A stretch of DNA of 45,247 nucleotides from assembly GCA_945893145.1 (NCBI GenBank), contig CAMDDZ010000044.1:1-45247 (forward strand), given 5' to 3'. How positions within the stretch are numbered: the first letter of the stretch is position 1; each line of letters starts with the position of its first letter. The translations under genes were made by a program, and so were the position numbers. Below are positions 9,106-17,594 of the stretch, in pieces. The notes beneath the pieces were generated by a model. That model worked only from the letters and a program-made list of their open reading frames with translations, ran no database searches and was not told where the DNA came from. The DNA is from Rhodoplanes serenus. GTDB taxonomy: Bacteria > Pseudomonadota > Alphaproteobacteria > Rhizobiales > Xanthobacteraceae.

Positions 9106-10917
9106 ATGAGCGGCTACGCGCTTTCAGAACTCGACGCGGTCAGCGTCACCATCCTGTTCGGCTCGATCCTGGTGCTCGCCGGCATCATGTCGAGCTTGGT
9201 GGCGCTACGGTTCGGCGCGCCATTGCTGGTCGTGTTCTTGCTGCTCGGCATGTTCGCTGGCGAAGCCGGACCGCTTGGCTTCCACTTTGACGATGTGAAG
9301 CTCACCTACACGGTCGGATCGGTCGCGCTTGGCCTGATCTTGTTCGATGGCGGCTTGCGCACGCGGCTCGCGACCTTCCGCAGCGTACTGGTGCCTGCTG
9401 GCCTGCTGGCGACCGTCGGGGTCTTGTTGACCGCCGCATTGGCGGCTCCGGCCGCCTATTGGGCGCTTGGGCTCAACTGGACCGAAAGCTTTCTGGTCGG
9501 CGCGGTGGTGGCCTCGACCGACGCGGCCGCCGTGTTCTTCCTGCTACATACCAAAGGGCTGCGGCTGCGTCCGCGGGTCAACGCGGTCCTCGAAGTCGAG
9601 TCCGCGACCAACGACCCGTTCGCCATTTTCCTCACCATCATCCTCGTCGAGATCTTGTTCGTCGGCTTTAAACCCTGGCACGAAATCTTGCTGTTGCTGC
9701 TGCGCGAGGGGGTCCTCGGCGCGCTGATTGGCTTGATCGGTGGCCGCGCCATGGTGTTCGTGGTCAACCGCCTCGACCTGCCGCAGGGGCTGCACGCGCC
9801 CTTCATCGCCACCGGCGCGCTGGTTGTGTTCGCTCTCACGCAGGTGTTCCACGGCTCGGGCTTTCTCGCCGCTTATGTGGCCGGTCTCGTGGTCGGTAAC
9901 CGCGCGACACGCGCGCACAGCACCGTCGTTGTGTTCCTCGATGCCGCAATGTGGCTCGCGCAGATTGCGATGTTCGTGCTGCTCGGCCTGCTGGCTTGGC
10001 CCGAGCGGCTGGTGGGCCGGCTGCTGCCGGCGCTTGCGGTGGCGGCGACGCTGATCCTGGTGGCGCGGCCCGCGGCGGTGTTTATCTGCCTCGCGCCATT
10101 CCGCTTCAGCGCGCGCGAGAAGCTCTTCATCTCCTGGGTCGGATTGCGCGGCGCGGTCGGCATCTTCCTTGCCTCCATCCCGCTGTTGGTCGGCTTACCC
10201 GGAGCGCACTTCTATTTCGATGTGGGCTTTGTGGTGGTGTTCGTGTCGCTCCTGGTGCAGGGCTGGACCATTGCGCCGGCGGCGCGCCTCCTCCATGTCG
10301 CACTGCCGCGCGCCAACGTCTCCGCTCACCGCACCGAGCTCGACCTGCCCGGCCAGCTGACGCAGGAGCTGGTCGGCTATCCGGTGGTCGCTGACAGTCC
10401 CTATCTGCGCCGCGTCACCACGCCGTCCTGGGCCAAGCTCACGTTGCTGGTGCGCAACGAGCGGGTGCTGACGCCGGAGGAGGCGGGCGCCGTGCGTGAG
10501 GGCGACTTTGTGTATTTCCTCGCACCGCCCGACCGCGCGCAATTGCTCGACCGTTTCTTCGCCGACACGGCGTCGTCGGCACAGCCGGAGGCGGCGCTGA
10601 TCGAGGATTTCTTCGTGTCGGGCGACGCTACGCTCGGCGCGCTGGCGGAAATCTACGGGCTGACCGTCCCGCCCGAGAAGGTCGCGGTGACGCTGGCGGA
10701 TTATTTCGCCGAACATTCGACGCGGCCGCCGCGCGTCGGCGATTCCATCAGGCTTGCGCCGCTGGCGATGGTTGCGCACACGGTGACGGACGGCCGCGTC
10801 AGCATGGTTGGATTGCAGCTCGCCGATCCGGAGCCTGAAGCGCGCACGCCGTGGGAGCGGGTCCGGATCATGGCGCGTCGCACCTGGCGGCGGCTGCGCG
10901 CGAGGCTGCGCCGCTAG
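9106..10917 (+). CDS. nhaP2: K+/H+ antiporter, CvrA/NhaP2 type
   Basis: A 603-residue inner-membrane cation/proton antiporter of the CPA1 family. About twelve hydrophobic segments fill residues 10-400, with the CPA motifs ASTDAAAVFFLL and EVESATNDPFAIFL that hold the transport aspartates, and GLRGAVGIFLASIPLL near the end of the membrane part. A cytoplasmic RCK_C (TrkA-C) domain follows at about 420-490, then a CorC_HlyC-type domain at about 505-580, and a strongly basic tail (RRTWRRLRARLRR). This layout matches the potassium/proton antiporters CvrA/NhaP2, which expel K+ and help with osmotic and pH balance. AATAGGAGG gives a strong ribosome site. It stands alone, and the half repeat just after its stop separates it from the convergent TctC gene. 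Confidence 0.9.
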   Translation: MSGYALSELDAVSVTILFGSILVLAGIMSSLVALRFGAPLLVVFLLLGMFAGEAGPLGFHFDDVKLTYTVGSVALGLILFDGGLRTRLATFRSVLVPAGLLATVGVLLTAALAAPAAYWALGLNWTESFLVGAVVASTDAAAVFFLLHTKGLRLRPRVNAVLEVESATNDPFAIFLTIILVEILFVGFKPWHEILLLLLREGVLGALIGLIGGRAMVFVVNRLDLPQGLHAPFIATGALVVFALTQVFHGSGFLAAYVAGLVVGNRATRAHSTVVVFLDAAMWLAQIAMFVLLGLLAWPERLVGRLLPALAVAATLILVARPAAVFICLAPFRFSAREKLFISWVGLRGAVGIFLASIPLLVGLPGAHFYFDVGFVVVFVSLLVQGWTIAPAARLLHVALPRANVSAHRTELDLPGQLTQELVGYPVVADSPYLRRVTTPSWAKLTLLVRNERVLTPEEAGAVREGDFVYFLAPPDRAQLLDRFFADTASSAQPEAALIEDFFVSGDATLGALAEIYGLTVPPEKVAVTLADYFAEHSTRPPRVGDSIRLAPLAMVAHTVTDGRVSMVGLQLADPEPEARTPWERVRIMARRTWRRLRARLRR

Positions 10918-10918
10918 C

Positions 10919-10938
10919 CACTTTTCGGGATCAGGCTC
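10919..10938. repeat. half copy of the 49-bp palindromic repeat
   Basis: Matches one arm (CACTTTTCGGGATC and on) of the 49-bp repeat at 43406-43454 with a single mismatch. The other arm is missing. It fills the gap between two convergent genes. Confidence 0.55.
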
Positions 10939-11915
10939 TACTCTGGCTTGATGCCGGAGGACTTGATCACCTTGCCCCATTTCTCGATTTCGGAAACGAC
11001 GTAGCCGCCGAATTGCTGCGGCGTGAACACCATCGGCGTGGTGGCGACGTTGGCGAGCTGCGCTTTCACCGCCGGATCGGCAAGGCCTGCGTTGATCTCG
11101 CGATTAAGCCGCTCGATGATCGCCGGCGGCGTGTTGCGCGGCACGCCGACGCCGCACCAGGAGTTGGCGACGTAAAGCGGTATGGTTTCGTTCAGCGTTG
11201 GCACGTCAGGGAGGCCGGGATAGCGCTCACTGCCGAGCATGGCGATGGCGCGCGCGTTCCCTGAGCGGATGTGCGGCAGCGCCCCGGTCATGACGTCGAT
11301 GGCGAGATTGACCTGGCCGCCGACGAGGTCCGCCATCATCGGCGCGCCGCCCCGATAGGGCACGTGCGTCATCGAGACGCCGGCCATGTTCTTGAGCAGC
11401 TCGCCGGCCACATGAGATGTCGTGCCGGTGCCGAACGACGCTATCGTGACCTTGCCGGGATTGGCCTTGGCGTGCGCGATCAGCTCAGCCGTGGTCTTCG
11501 CCGGCACTGACGGATGAGCGACCAGCACCAGCGGAAAATCGATCAGGCCCGCGACCGGCGCAATGTCGCGGGTGAGATCGAACGGCAGGTTGGTGAACAG
11601 CGTGGCGTTGACGGCGGCGGACGCTGCGACGAAGAGCAGCGTGTAGCCATCGGGCGGCGAATTCACCACCGTCTGAATAGAGATGTTGGTGCTCGCCCCC
11701 GGCTTGTTCTCGATCAGCACCGGCTGGCCGAGCCGTTCCGACAGCCAGCGCGCTATGATGCGCGACACGATGTCGGCGCCACCGCCGGCTGGAAAGCCCA
11801 CGACCCAGCGCAGCGGCTGCGACGGATAGGCCTGCGCCATCGCGGCGCGCGGCAGCGCCTGCGTCGCGGCGGCAGCCGTGGCGAATTGCAGAATTCGGCG
11901 GCGAGACAGCGGCAT
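10938..11915 (-). CDS. TctC/Bug family solute-binding protein (Tat-type signal)
   Basis: A 325-residue TTT-family binding protein. The N-terminus has SRRRILQFATAAAATQALPRAAMA-QA, a twin-arginine-like signal, unlike the plain Sec signals of the copies at 4188 and 8034. The mature hallmark YPSQPLRWVVGFPAGGGADIVSRIIARWL, then VLIENKPGASTNI and HVPYRGGAPMMADLVGGQVN, are clear. The ATG at 11915 is preceded by GAGGGGAAG. The open frame extends 33 bp further, but the upstream start lacks a ribosome site. It is divergent from the class V aminotransferase gene across 134 bp and is closely similar in layout to the copy at 25452. Confidence 0.92.
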   Translation of the reverse strand: MPLSRRRILQFATAAAATQALPRAAMAQAYPSQPLRWVVGFPAGGGADIVSRIIARWLSERLGQPVLIENKPGASTNISIQTVVNSPPDGYTLLFVAASAAVNATLFTNLPFDLTRDIAPVAGLIDFPLVLVAHPSVPAKTTAELIAHAKANPGKVTIASFGTGTTSHVAGELLKNMAGVSMTHVPYRGGAPMMADLVGGQVNLAIDVMTGALPHIRSGNARAIAMLGSERYPGLPDVPTLNETIPLYVANSWCGVGVPRNTPPAIIERLNREINAGLADPAVKAQLANVATTPMVFTPQQFGGYVVSEIEKWGKVIKSSGIKPE

Positions 11916-12049
11916 GGATGCTTCCCCTCTGCAGCCGTCCCGCGGCAATGTGCGAACGACGGTCTGCTTGCGCCAATTCTATCGCGAAATGTTGCGTTAC
12001 GATATTGCCGGCGTGGGGCAAAATCTCCACCCATTTGATACGGTGCATC

Positions 12050-13210
12050 ATGCTGCCGTCGCAACGCACGCTTTTCGATATTCCACCGGACGTGTGCTTT
12101 TTGAACGCCGCGTCATGGAGTCCGCTGCCGCTTGCGACGCTCGAGGCTGGACGCAGGGCCGTCGAACGCAAGGGGCGGCCGTGGCTGCTCGATCATGACT
12201 TTGCCTCCGGCCAATACGAGCGCGCCCGGACGGCGGCGGCCCGGCTGATCAATGCTGCGCCTGAGGACATCGCACTCATCTCATCGGTGGGGTATGGCGT
12301 CGCAACGGCGGCCAAGATGCTGCCAGTGCCGAGGGGCTCGCGCGTCCTGGTGTTGCAGGACGATCATTCTTCGCCGGTGTTGGAATGGATGACGCGGGCC
12401 GGTGAGGGCGGCTTCACGGTCGAAATGGCGAAGCCATCCGGCAACGGCGATTGGACCGCAGCGGTGCTGACCGCCATCGAACGGGCGGGCGCGCCGCCGC
12501 TCGCGGTGGTTTCGATCTCATCTGTGCATTGGTCTGATGGCGGATCAGTAGACTTGGCGCGCGTGGCGGCCGCGGTGCGCAAGCGCGGCGCAGTTTTGTT
12601 GATCGACGCCACTCACAGCGTGGGGGTTCTCGATGTCGACGTGGGCGCACTCGATCCGGATTTTGTGGTGTTCCCGACCTACAAATGGCTGCTTGGGCCA
12701 TACGGGCGTGCTTTCCTTTACATCGCCAAGCGCCATCAAGGCGGCATCCCGCTGGAGCAGACGAGCTATGGACGGCGGGCGGTGCGCGCCGAGCAGGCCA
12801 CCTACCTGAGCGACACCGGCTACGTCGATGGCGCGCGCCGGTTCGACATGGGCGAGCGCGATCACTTCATCTCGATGGAGATGGCTTCGATCGGCATGGA
12901 GATGGTGGCCCAGTGGGGCTCGCGGGCCATTGTCGAGCGGCTCGCCATGCTGATAGGGCGGCTGGCTGCGGGACTATCCGGCTGTCCGGTCGAACTGCCT
13001 GAAGCGAGCGTGCGGGCGCCGCATATCCTGAGTCTGAAATTTCGCGACGGCATACCGAACGACCTGGTCGGCAAGCTCGCCGCCGAAAACATCCATGTGG
13101 CGCCGCGCCTTGGCCGCATGCGGATCAGCCCGCATGTCTATAACGACGAGGCTGACATCGATCGTTTTATCGCGGTGTTTCGAAGGCTGATGCCGGCGCG
13201 TCCGCAATGA
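12050..13210 (+). CDS. class V aminotransferase-fold PLP enzyme
   Basis: A 386-residue PLP-dependent protein of the cysteine desulfurase/isopenicillin-N epimerase/kynureninase branch of fold-type I. FLNAASWSPLP at 17-27 is the typical N-terminal motif. LIDATHSVG (Asp186, His189) binds the cofactor ring, and PTYKWLLGPYG supplies the Schiff-base lysine Lys212. I see no flexible-loop cysteine that would mark a cysteine desulfurase, so another lyase or aminotransferase activity is more likely. The frame is open to 11918. ATG at 12050 is chosen because family similarity begins there. Its stop directly abuts the stop of the convergent anti-sigma-like gene. Confidence 0.83.
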   Translation: MLPSQRTLFDIPPDVCFLNAASWSPLPLATLEAGRRAVERKGRPWLLDHDFASGQYERARTAAARLINAAPEDIALISSVGYGVATAAKMLPVPRGSRVLVLQDDHSSPVLEWMTRAGEGGFTVEMAKPSGNGDWTAAVLTAIERAGAPPLAVVSISSVHWSDGGSVDLARVAAAVRKRGAVLLIDATHSVGVLDVDVGALDPDFVVFPTYKWLLGPYGRAFLYIAKRHQGGIPLEQTSYGRRAVRAEQATYLSDTGYVDGARRFDMGERDHFISMEMASIGMEMVAQWGSRAIVERLAMLIGRLAAGLSGCPVELPEASVRAPHILSLKFRDGIPNDLVGKLAAENIHVAPRLGRMRISPHVYNDEADIDRFIAVFRRLMPARPQ

Positions 13211-13861
13211 TCAATGCAGCGGCAAAAGGAATGCGACCATCTTGTCGTTTTTCAGTTTATCGACGATGCGGGCGATGTCTGCCTTTGGCAGCTCCGTAGC
13301 CGCGACTTGCACCTTGTAAAACCCGCCGGGCAACGGTCCGTCCGCGATCTGAAGCTTGTTGGCCTCTAGGAACGTGGTGACGCTTTCCTGGGTCGCCTGC
13401 GGGGCGAAACCGATCAAAACGAAGGCGCCCTGGCTGGTCCCCGCCGCTTCCTGGGGCACATATATGGGTCCTTCCTTGAGCAGCATGCCGGTGATCACAC
13501 CGGACTGCAGCAGGACCACCAGCATCGCGGCGCTTCCGGCAAACGTCCGGGCGCGCGGGGACAGGACCGCGAGCCATCCGCCGAGTCGTGCGGCGAGACC
13601 GAACGACGCCTTGGGCTTGCGTGCCGGTTCGGCATCGATCTTGGCGAACAGCAGTTCCATCGCGCGTGCGGATGGCACCGCCAGCGTCTCGTTAAGATGA
13701 ATGGTCTCGCCCAGTTCCCCGCGCACCAGCGCATAGCGGCGGGTGAGCTCGGAATCCTGCGCCAGCGCTTCCTCGATGCGTTGGGCATCGCGCCGGCTCA
13801 AGGTTCCGGCCGCATGCCATGGCAGCAGTTCGTCGATCTCGCTGTGCATCGTCGCGTTCAT
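13211..13861 (-). CDS. membrane anti-sigma-factor-like protein
   Basis: A 216-residue single-pass membrane protein. The N-terminal cytoplasmic part begins HSEIDELLPWHAAGTLSRRDAQRIEEAL, the arrangement seen in anti-sigma factors of ECF sigma partners in Bradyrhizobium-type genomes, but it has no Cys/His zinc motif. One hydrophobic segment lies at about 106-127. The remaining 90 residues should be periplasmic and include a ferredoxin-like looking GAFVLIGFAPQATQESVTTFLEANK. If it is an anti-sigma factor, the sigma gene would normally sit next to it. Here the neighbours are a siderophore-type ATPase 107 bp upstream and a convergent aminotransferase. The start could also be the ATG 12 bp downstream. 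Confidence 0.6.
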   Translation of the reverse strand: MNATMHSEIDELLPWHAAGTLSRRDAQRIEEALAQDSELTRRYALVRGELGETIHLNETLAVPSARAMELLFAKIDAEPARKPKASFGLAARLGGWLAVLSPRARTFAGSAAMLVVLLQSGVITGMLLKEGPIYVPQEAAGTSQGAFVLIGFAPQATQESVTTFLEANKLQIADGPLPGGFYKVQVAATELPKADIARIVDKLKNDKMVAFLLPLH

Positions 13862-13968
13862 GTTCGTATTCCGAAGCCGTTGGTATTTAAAGGCTATACC
13901 GCTCGTGAATTGGTCGTTCGAACAGGCGGTTAGGTTCAATCCGTCGAAGAAATTAGACTGAAAGCCGC

Positions 13969-14739
13969 TTACAGGGGCCGCCGCGCCAGCGGCACCGGGC
14001 CGTCGCCGGCATCGACCATGGCGGCCTCGATGCCGAAGATCGCGGCAAGGCGCTCGACGCTGAGCGCCTGGTGCGATGGTGCATCGGTCACGATCCTGCC
14101 GCGATCCATGATCGCCACCCGGTCGGCGAAGCGCGCTGCGAGCGCGAGATCGTGCACCACCGCCAGCACCGCACCGCCGGCTCGCGCGGCGTCGCGCAAC
14201 AGGCCCATCACCACGAGCTGATGGCGCGGATCGAGCGACACGGTCGGCTCATCGGCGAGCAGCACGCTGGCCTCGGTCGCGAGCGCACGGGCGAGCGCCA
14301 CGCGCGCCCGTTCGCCGCCGGAGAGCGAGGTCACCGGGCGTGCGGCGAACCCCTCGGTCGCGGTTGCCGCGAGCGCACGCGCGACCGCTGCGCGGTCGGC
14401 GTCGTTGGTGCGCGCGAATGGATCGCCGTGCGGATAGCGGCCCAACCCGACCACGTTGGCGACCGCCAGCGGCCAGTGGAACACGTTGCCCTGGGGCAGG
14501 TAAGCGATGCGGCGTGCGCGGGCGGCTGGAGAAAGGGTTTCGAGTGGACTCCCGTCGAGCGCGATACGGCCTTCCGCCGGGATCAGCCCGGCGAGCGCCC
14601 GCACCAGCGTGGTCTTGCCTGCGCCGTTCGGCCCGACCAGCGCGACGAATTCGCCCGCGTTCAGCGTGAGGCTGGCGCGCTCGACGATCAGCGTGCCGGA
14701 CAGACGAACATTGATCGCGTCGGCTTGCAGCACGCTCAT
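13969..14739 (-). CDS. ABC transporter ATPase, iron-chelate/cobalamin type
   Basis: A 256-residue ATPase of the FecE/BtuD/HmuV class, which powers uptake of ferric chelates, heme or vitamin B12. Walker A GPNGAGKTT is at 36-44, the Q-loop is LPQGN, the signature is LSGGERARVALARAL, Walker B is VLLADEP, and the switch His is in VVHDL. Its ATG overlaps the permease stop by four bases (ATGA), so translation is coupled. Together with the permease and the divergent binding protein at 15957 it completes one importer. The substrate (siderophore, heme or cobalamin) is not fixed by sequence. No TonB receptor is nearby. Confidence 0.88.
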   Translation of the reverse strand: MSVLQADAINVRLSGTLIVERASLTLNAGEFVALVGPNGAGKTTLVRALAGLIPAEGRIALDGSPLETLSPAARARRIAYLPQGNVFHWPLAVANVVGLGRYPHGDPFARTNDADRAAVARALAATATEGFAARPVTSLSGGERARVALARALATEASVLLADEPTVSLDPRHQLVVMGLLRDAARAGGAVLAVVHDLALAARFADRVAIMDRGRIVTDAPSHQALSVERLAAIFGIEAAMVDAGDGPVPLARRPL

Positions 14740-15764
14740 GACGGCGATCCTTCGAGCAGACGCCGCTCGCGGAAGATCATGGCGAGGAAAAACGGCACGC
14801 CGATCAGCGCCGTGACGACGCCGAGCTTGAGCTCGATCGCGGTGGCGTTGGGATTGGCAGGGATCAGCCGCACCGCGATGTCGGCAGCGGTGAGCAGCGC
14901 CGCGCCCATCAGCGCAGCCGGAAAGCACACGCGGGCCGGATCGGAGCCAACAAAGCGCCGCACCAGATGCGGCGCGACAAGACCGATGAAGCCGATCGAG
15001 CCCGCGACCGCGACGGCCGCGCCAACGCCGAGCGCTGTGCCGATCACCACCATCAGGCGCGTCCGGTTGAGATCGACACCGAGCGAAGCGGCGGCGTCCT
15101 CACCCAGCGTCAGGGCTCGGTAAGACCGCGCCGGAATGGCGAGTAGAACCCAGCTCGCGGCGAGAAACGGCACGGCGATCAACAGATGATCGATGCTGCG
15201 GTCCTCCAGGGAGCCGAGCAGCCAGAATGCGACTTCGAGCGCCGCATAGGGCGTCGGCGCGAGGTTGAGGATCAGCGCGGTGCCGGCGCCGGCGAAGCTC
15301 GCGAATGCGAGGCCTGCAAGCAGCGTCACGGTCAGGCTGGCGCGTCGGCCTGCGATGGCGACCAGGCCGCCGACCGAGATGAGGGCCCCGAGAATTCCGG
15401 CGAGCGGCACTGCGAACGAGGTCGCGCCGGCGAACCCATAGGCGATCATGAAAGAGGCGCCGACCGATGCGGCCTGCGGGGCGCCGAACAGCGCCGGCTC
15501 CGCCAGCGGATTGCGCAGCAGGCCCTGCAGGGCGGCGCCCGACAGCCCGAACGTCGCGCCGATCATCATGGCGAGCAGCGTGCGCGGCAAACGGATGTCG
15601 CGCACAATGATGCCTTCGGCGCCTTGGCCGTCGAACAGGCCGGCCAGCGCTTGCCGCGGCGAAATGCTCGCCGCTCCGCTCATCAGCGATACGATGGCCA
15701 ACAACGCGATCAGCGCGGCAAGCGCGAACGCTAGGCCCCATTCGCTGCGGCGGCTCGAAATCAT
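14736..15764 (-). CDS. ABC transporter permease, FecCD/BtuC family
   Basis: A 342-residue inner-membrane permease with about ten hydrophobic segments. FecCD hallmarks are IRLPRTLLAMMIGATFGLSGAALQGLLRNPLAEPALFG (residues 58-95), the ATPase-contact loop near GEDAAASLGV, and GSIGFIGLVAPHLVRRFVG. The frame is open far upstream to 16013, but only the ATG at 15764 has a GGGAAACG ribosome site and a normal N-terminus. It is the first gene of the permease-ATPase pair and diverges from the binding-protein gene, with a hairpin repeat between them. Confidence 0.9.
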   Translation of the reverse strand: MISSRRSEWGLAFALAALIALLAIVSLMSGAASISPRQALAGLFDGQGAEGIIVRDIRLPRTLLAMMIGATFGLSGAALQGLLRNPLAEPALFGAPQAASVGASFMIAYGFAGATSFAVPLAGILGALISVGGLVAIAGRRASLTVTLLAGLAFASFAGAGTALILNLAPTPYAALEVAFWLLGSLEDRSIDHLLIAVPFLAASWVLLAIPARSYRALTLGEDAAASLGVDLNRTRLMVVIGTALGVGAAVAVAGSIGFIGLVAPHLVRRFVGSDPARVCFPAALMGAALLTAADIAVRLIPANPNATAIELKLGVVTALIGVPFFLAMIFRERRLLEGSPS

Positions 15765-15830
15765 GTTGCGTTTCCCGGCCACATTCCTACAGGGTTGCGG
15801 CCGGCACTCCAATCCACGCAAAGGGGTGTC

Positions 15831-15872
15831 ATGCCCGCGGAGCTTGTCCCTGCGCAGGCGGGAAGCGGGCAT
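15831..15872. repeat. dispersed hairpin repeat in divergent promoter region
   Basis: The arms ATGCCCGC (15831-15838) and GCGGGCAT (15865-15872) enclose further complementary sequence with the 8-bp palindrome CTGCGCAG at the centre. It is followed by CCAGTAACCAC. This looks like a common intergenic repeat of rhizobial genomes (from memory). It lies between the divergent permease and binding-protein genes, so it is part of the leader of one or both. Confidence 0.6.
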
Positions 15873-15956
15873 CCAGTAACCACGGAGCGGACTGTGGGCG
15901 CGATTGGCGCGACGCGACAAACTCGGCGTTACCTGGATCGTCCGCTTGCGCAGACG

Positions 15957-16790
15957 ATGACAGTCGCGCTCTCGGTTGCTGTCTTGCTCAGCGGCGAACT
16001 CTGTTCGGCCCACGCCGAGACGCCCCGCCGCATTGCATCGTTCAATCTGTGCGCCGATCAGTTGGTCGCCACTCTGGCCGATCCGGAGCAGGTGGTGGGG
16101 CTGTCGCCCTACGCCAGCGATCCGCGGGTTTCGACGATTGCCGACAAGGCCCGCACGTTCACGCGCCTGCAGTTGCAGGCGGAGGCGCTGGTGCCGCTGC
16201 GGCCCGATCTCGTCCTAGTCGGCATCTGGGATCGTCCGCTGACGCAGCGCCTGCTGCGCAGCCTCGGCTTCCGCGTGGTCGGCGTCGATGTGGTGGGCGA
16301 TCTCAACGCGGCGCGCGCCCAGATTCGCGACGTCGCCGCGCTGATCGGCCATCCCGAACGTGGCGAAGCGCTGATCGCCGACATCGATGCGGCGCAACGC
16401 CGGCTCGCGACGGCGCCGCGCCCGGCATCGTCGACTGCGCTGCTGGTCGGCAATGGCGGCTATACGGTCGGGCCCGACAGCCTCGCGGCCGCGCTGATGG
16501 CCGAGGCCGGCCTTACGCCGCCGCGCGGCGCGCCGAAACGCTATGGCGGCTACGTGCCGCTGGAGCGCCTGATCGAATTGCGGCCGGACTATCTGGTGAC
16601 GGCGAGCGCGGTCGATGTGCCGGACGGGCAGGGCGCGCTTTATCTGACGCATCCGGCGCTGCGCGCGCTCTATCCGCCGTCGCGGCGCATTGTGCTGCCG
16701 AGCCGTTTCACGCTGTGCGCCGGGCCGAGCCTGATCGGCGCCTTCGATTATCTTGCCGATGTCATGACACGGCTCGCGCCGTCGCACTGA
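15957..16790 (+). CDS. ABC substrate-binding protein, iron-chelate/cobalamin type
   Basis: A 277-residue periplasmic binding protein of the BtuF/FhuD class. A signal peptide is visible (MTVALSVAVLLSGELCSAHA-ET), followed by RRIASFNLCADQLVATLADPEQVVGLSPYASDP, the usual first lobe. PDLVLVGIWD and LIELRPDYLV mark the ligand-binding fold. The frame is open upstream to 15795, but ATG at 15957 is chosen because the signal peptide starts there. It is divergent from its likely permease and ATPase genes. Its last 43 bp overlap, tail to tail, the end of the second BtuF-like gene on the other strand. Confidence 0.85.
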   Translation: MTVALSVAVLLSGELCSAHAETPRRIASFNLCADQLVATLADPEQVVGLSPYASDPRVSTIADKARTFTRLQLQAEALVPLRPDLVLVGIWDRPLTQRLLRSLGFRVVGVDVVGDLNAARAQIRDVAALIGHPERGEALIADIDAAQRRLATAPRPASSTALLVGNGGYTVGPDSLAAALMAEAGLTPPRGAPKRYGGYVPLERLIELRPDYLVTASAVDVPDGQGALYLTHPALRALYPPSRRIVLPSRFTLCAGPSLIGAFDYLADVMTRLAPSH

Positions 16791-17575
16791 GCGGCGTTCC
16801 ATTCGGCGACGATGGCTTGCAGCGCCGCGAGCCCGTCGGTCAGCGCGGCCGGGCCGGGCTGCAGGATCAGCGGCGACTTGATTTCGCGCATGAAGCCATT
16901 GGCGACCGCGGGCAACGCGGCAAAGCCCAGCCGCGCCGCCATCTTGGCGGGCACGAATTTCTTGCCGCACCATGAGCCGACGATGATGTCGGGCCGTGAC
17001 GCGATCACCTGATCCGCCGTCACGATGCGGTCCTTGGCGCTCTTTTGGTTCGCGAGGTTCTTGAACACGTCGATACCGCCCGCGATCTCGATCAGTTCCG
17101 AGACCCAGCCGATGCCGGAGATCATCGGCTCGTCCCATTCTTCGAAATAGACACGCGGCTTGCGCACGAGTTGCGCGCCGCGCTCCCTGGCGCGCGCGAG
17201 ACCTGCGTCGAGCGTCAACGCCAGCGCATCGGCCTTGGCAGGCTCGCCGATCAATGCACCGAGCGTGCGGATCATCGCCAGAATTCCAGCCAGATCGCGC
17301 TGGTTGAAGGCATGGACCGCGACGCCCTTGCGGATCAGTTCGGCCGCGATGTCGGCCTGCAGGTCTGAGAACGTCAGGACAAGGTCAGGCTCGAGCGCGA
17401 GAATTTTCGGCACGTCGGCGCTGATGAAGGCCGACACTCGTGGCTTTTCGCGCCGCACGCGCGGCGGCCGCACCGCATAGCCCGAAACGCCGACAATGCG
17501 CCGCTCCTCGCCGAGGAGATAAAGCGTCTCCACGGTTTCTTCGGTGAGGCAGACGATTCGCGAAGGCGGGAACAT
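16748..17575 (-). CDS. BtuF-like binding protein without signal peptide
   Basis: A 275-residue protein of the same superfamily as BtuF (helical-backbone metal/cobalamin-binding proteins). It starts directly with MFPPSRIVCLTEETVETLYLLGEERRIVGVSGY and shows no hydrophobic leader in any usable start. LEPDLVLTFSDLQADIAAEL and RPDIIVGSWCGKKF are family motifs. It is 20 bp downstream of the modC-like gene on the same strand, so it is probably the last gene of the molybdate operon. Either it is a cytosolic cobalamin/metal-chelate binding protein, as known for some annotated cobalamin-binding proteins, or its export signal has been lost. The function is unknown. Confidence 0.78.
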   Translation of the reverse strand: MFPPSRIVCLTEETVETLYLLGEERRIVGVSGYAVRPPRVRREKPRVSAFISADVPKILALEPDLVLTFSDLQADIAAELIRKGVAVHAFNQRDLAGILAMIRTLGALIGEPAKADALALTLDAGLARARERGAQLVRKPRVYFEEWDEPMISGIGWVSELIEIAGGIDVFKNLANQKSAKDRIVTADQVIASRPDIIVGSWCGKKFVPAKMAARLGFAALPAVANGFMREIKSPLILQPGPAALTDGLAALQAIVAEWNAAQCDGASRVMTSAR

Positions 17576-17594
17576 GGGCGCAGCATACACCCAG

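Noticed and set aside
15765..15956. Cobalamin riboswitch in the divergent region of the B12/iron-type transporter
   Set aside because: No B12-box-like sequence was found. The structure there is explained by a dispersed hairpin repeat.
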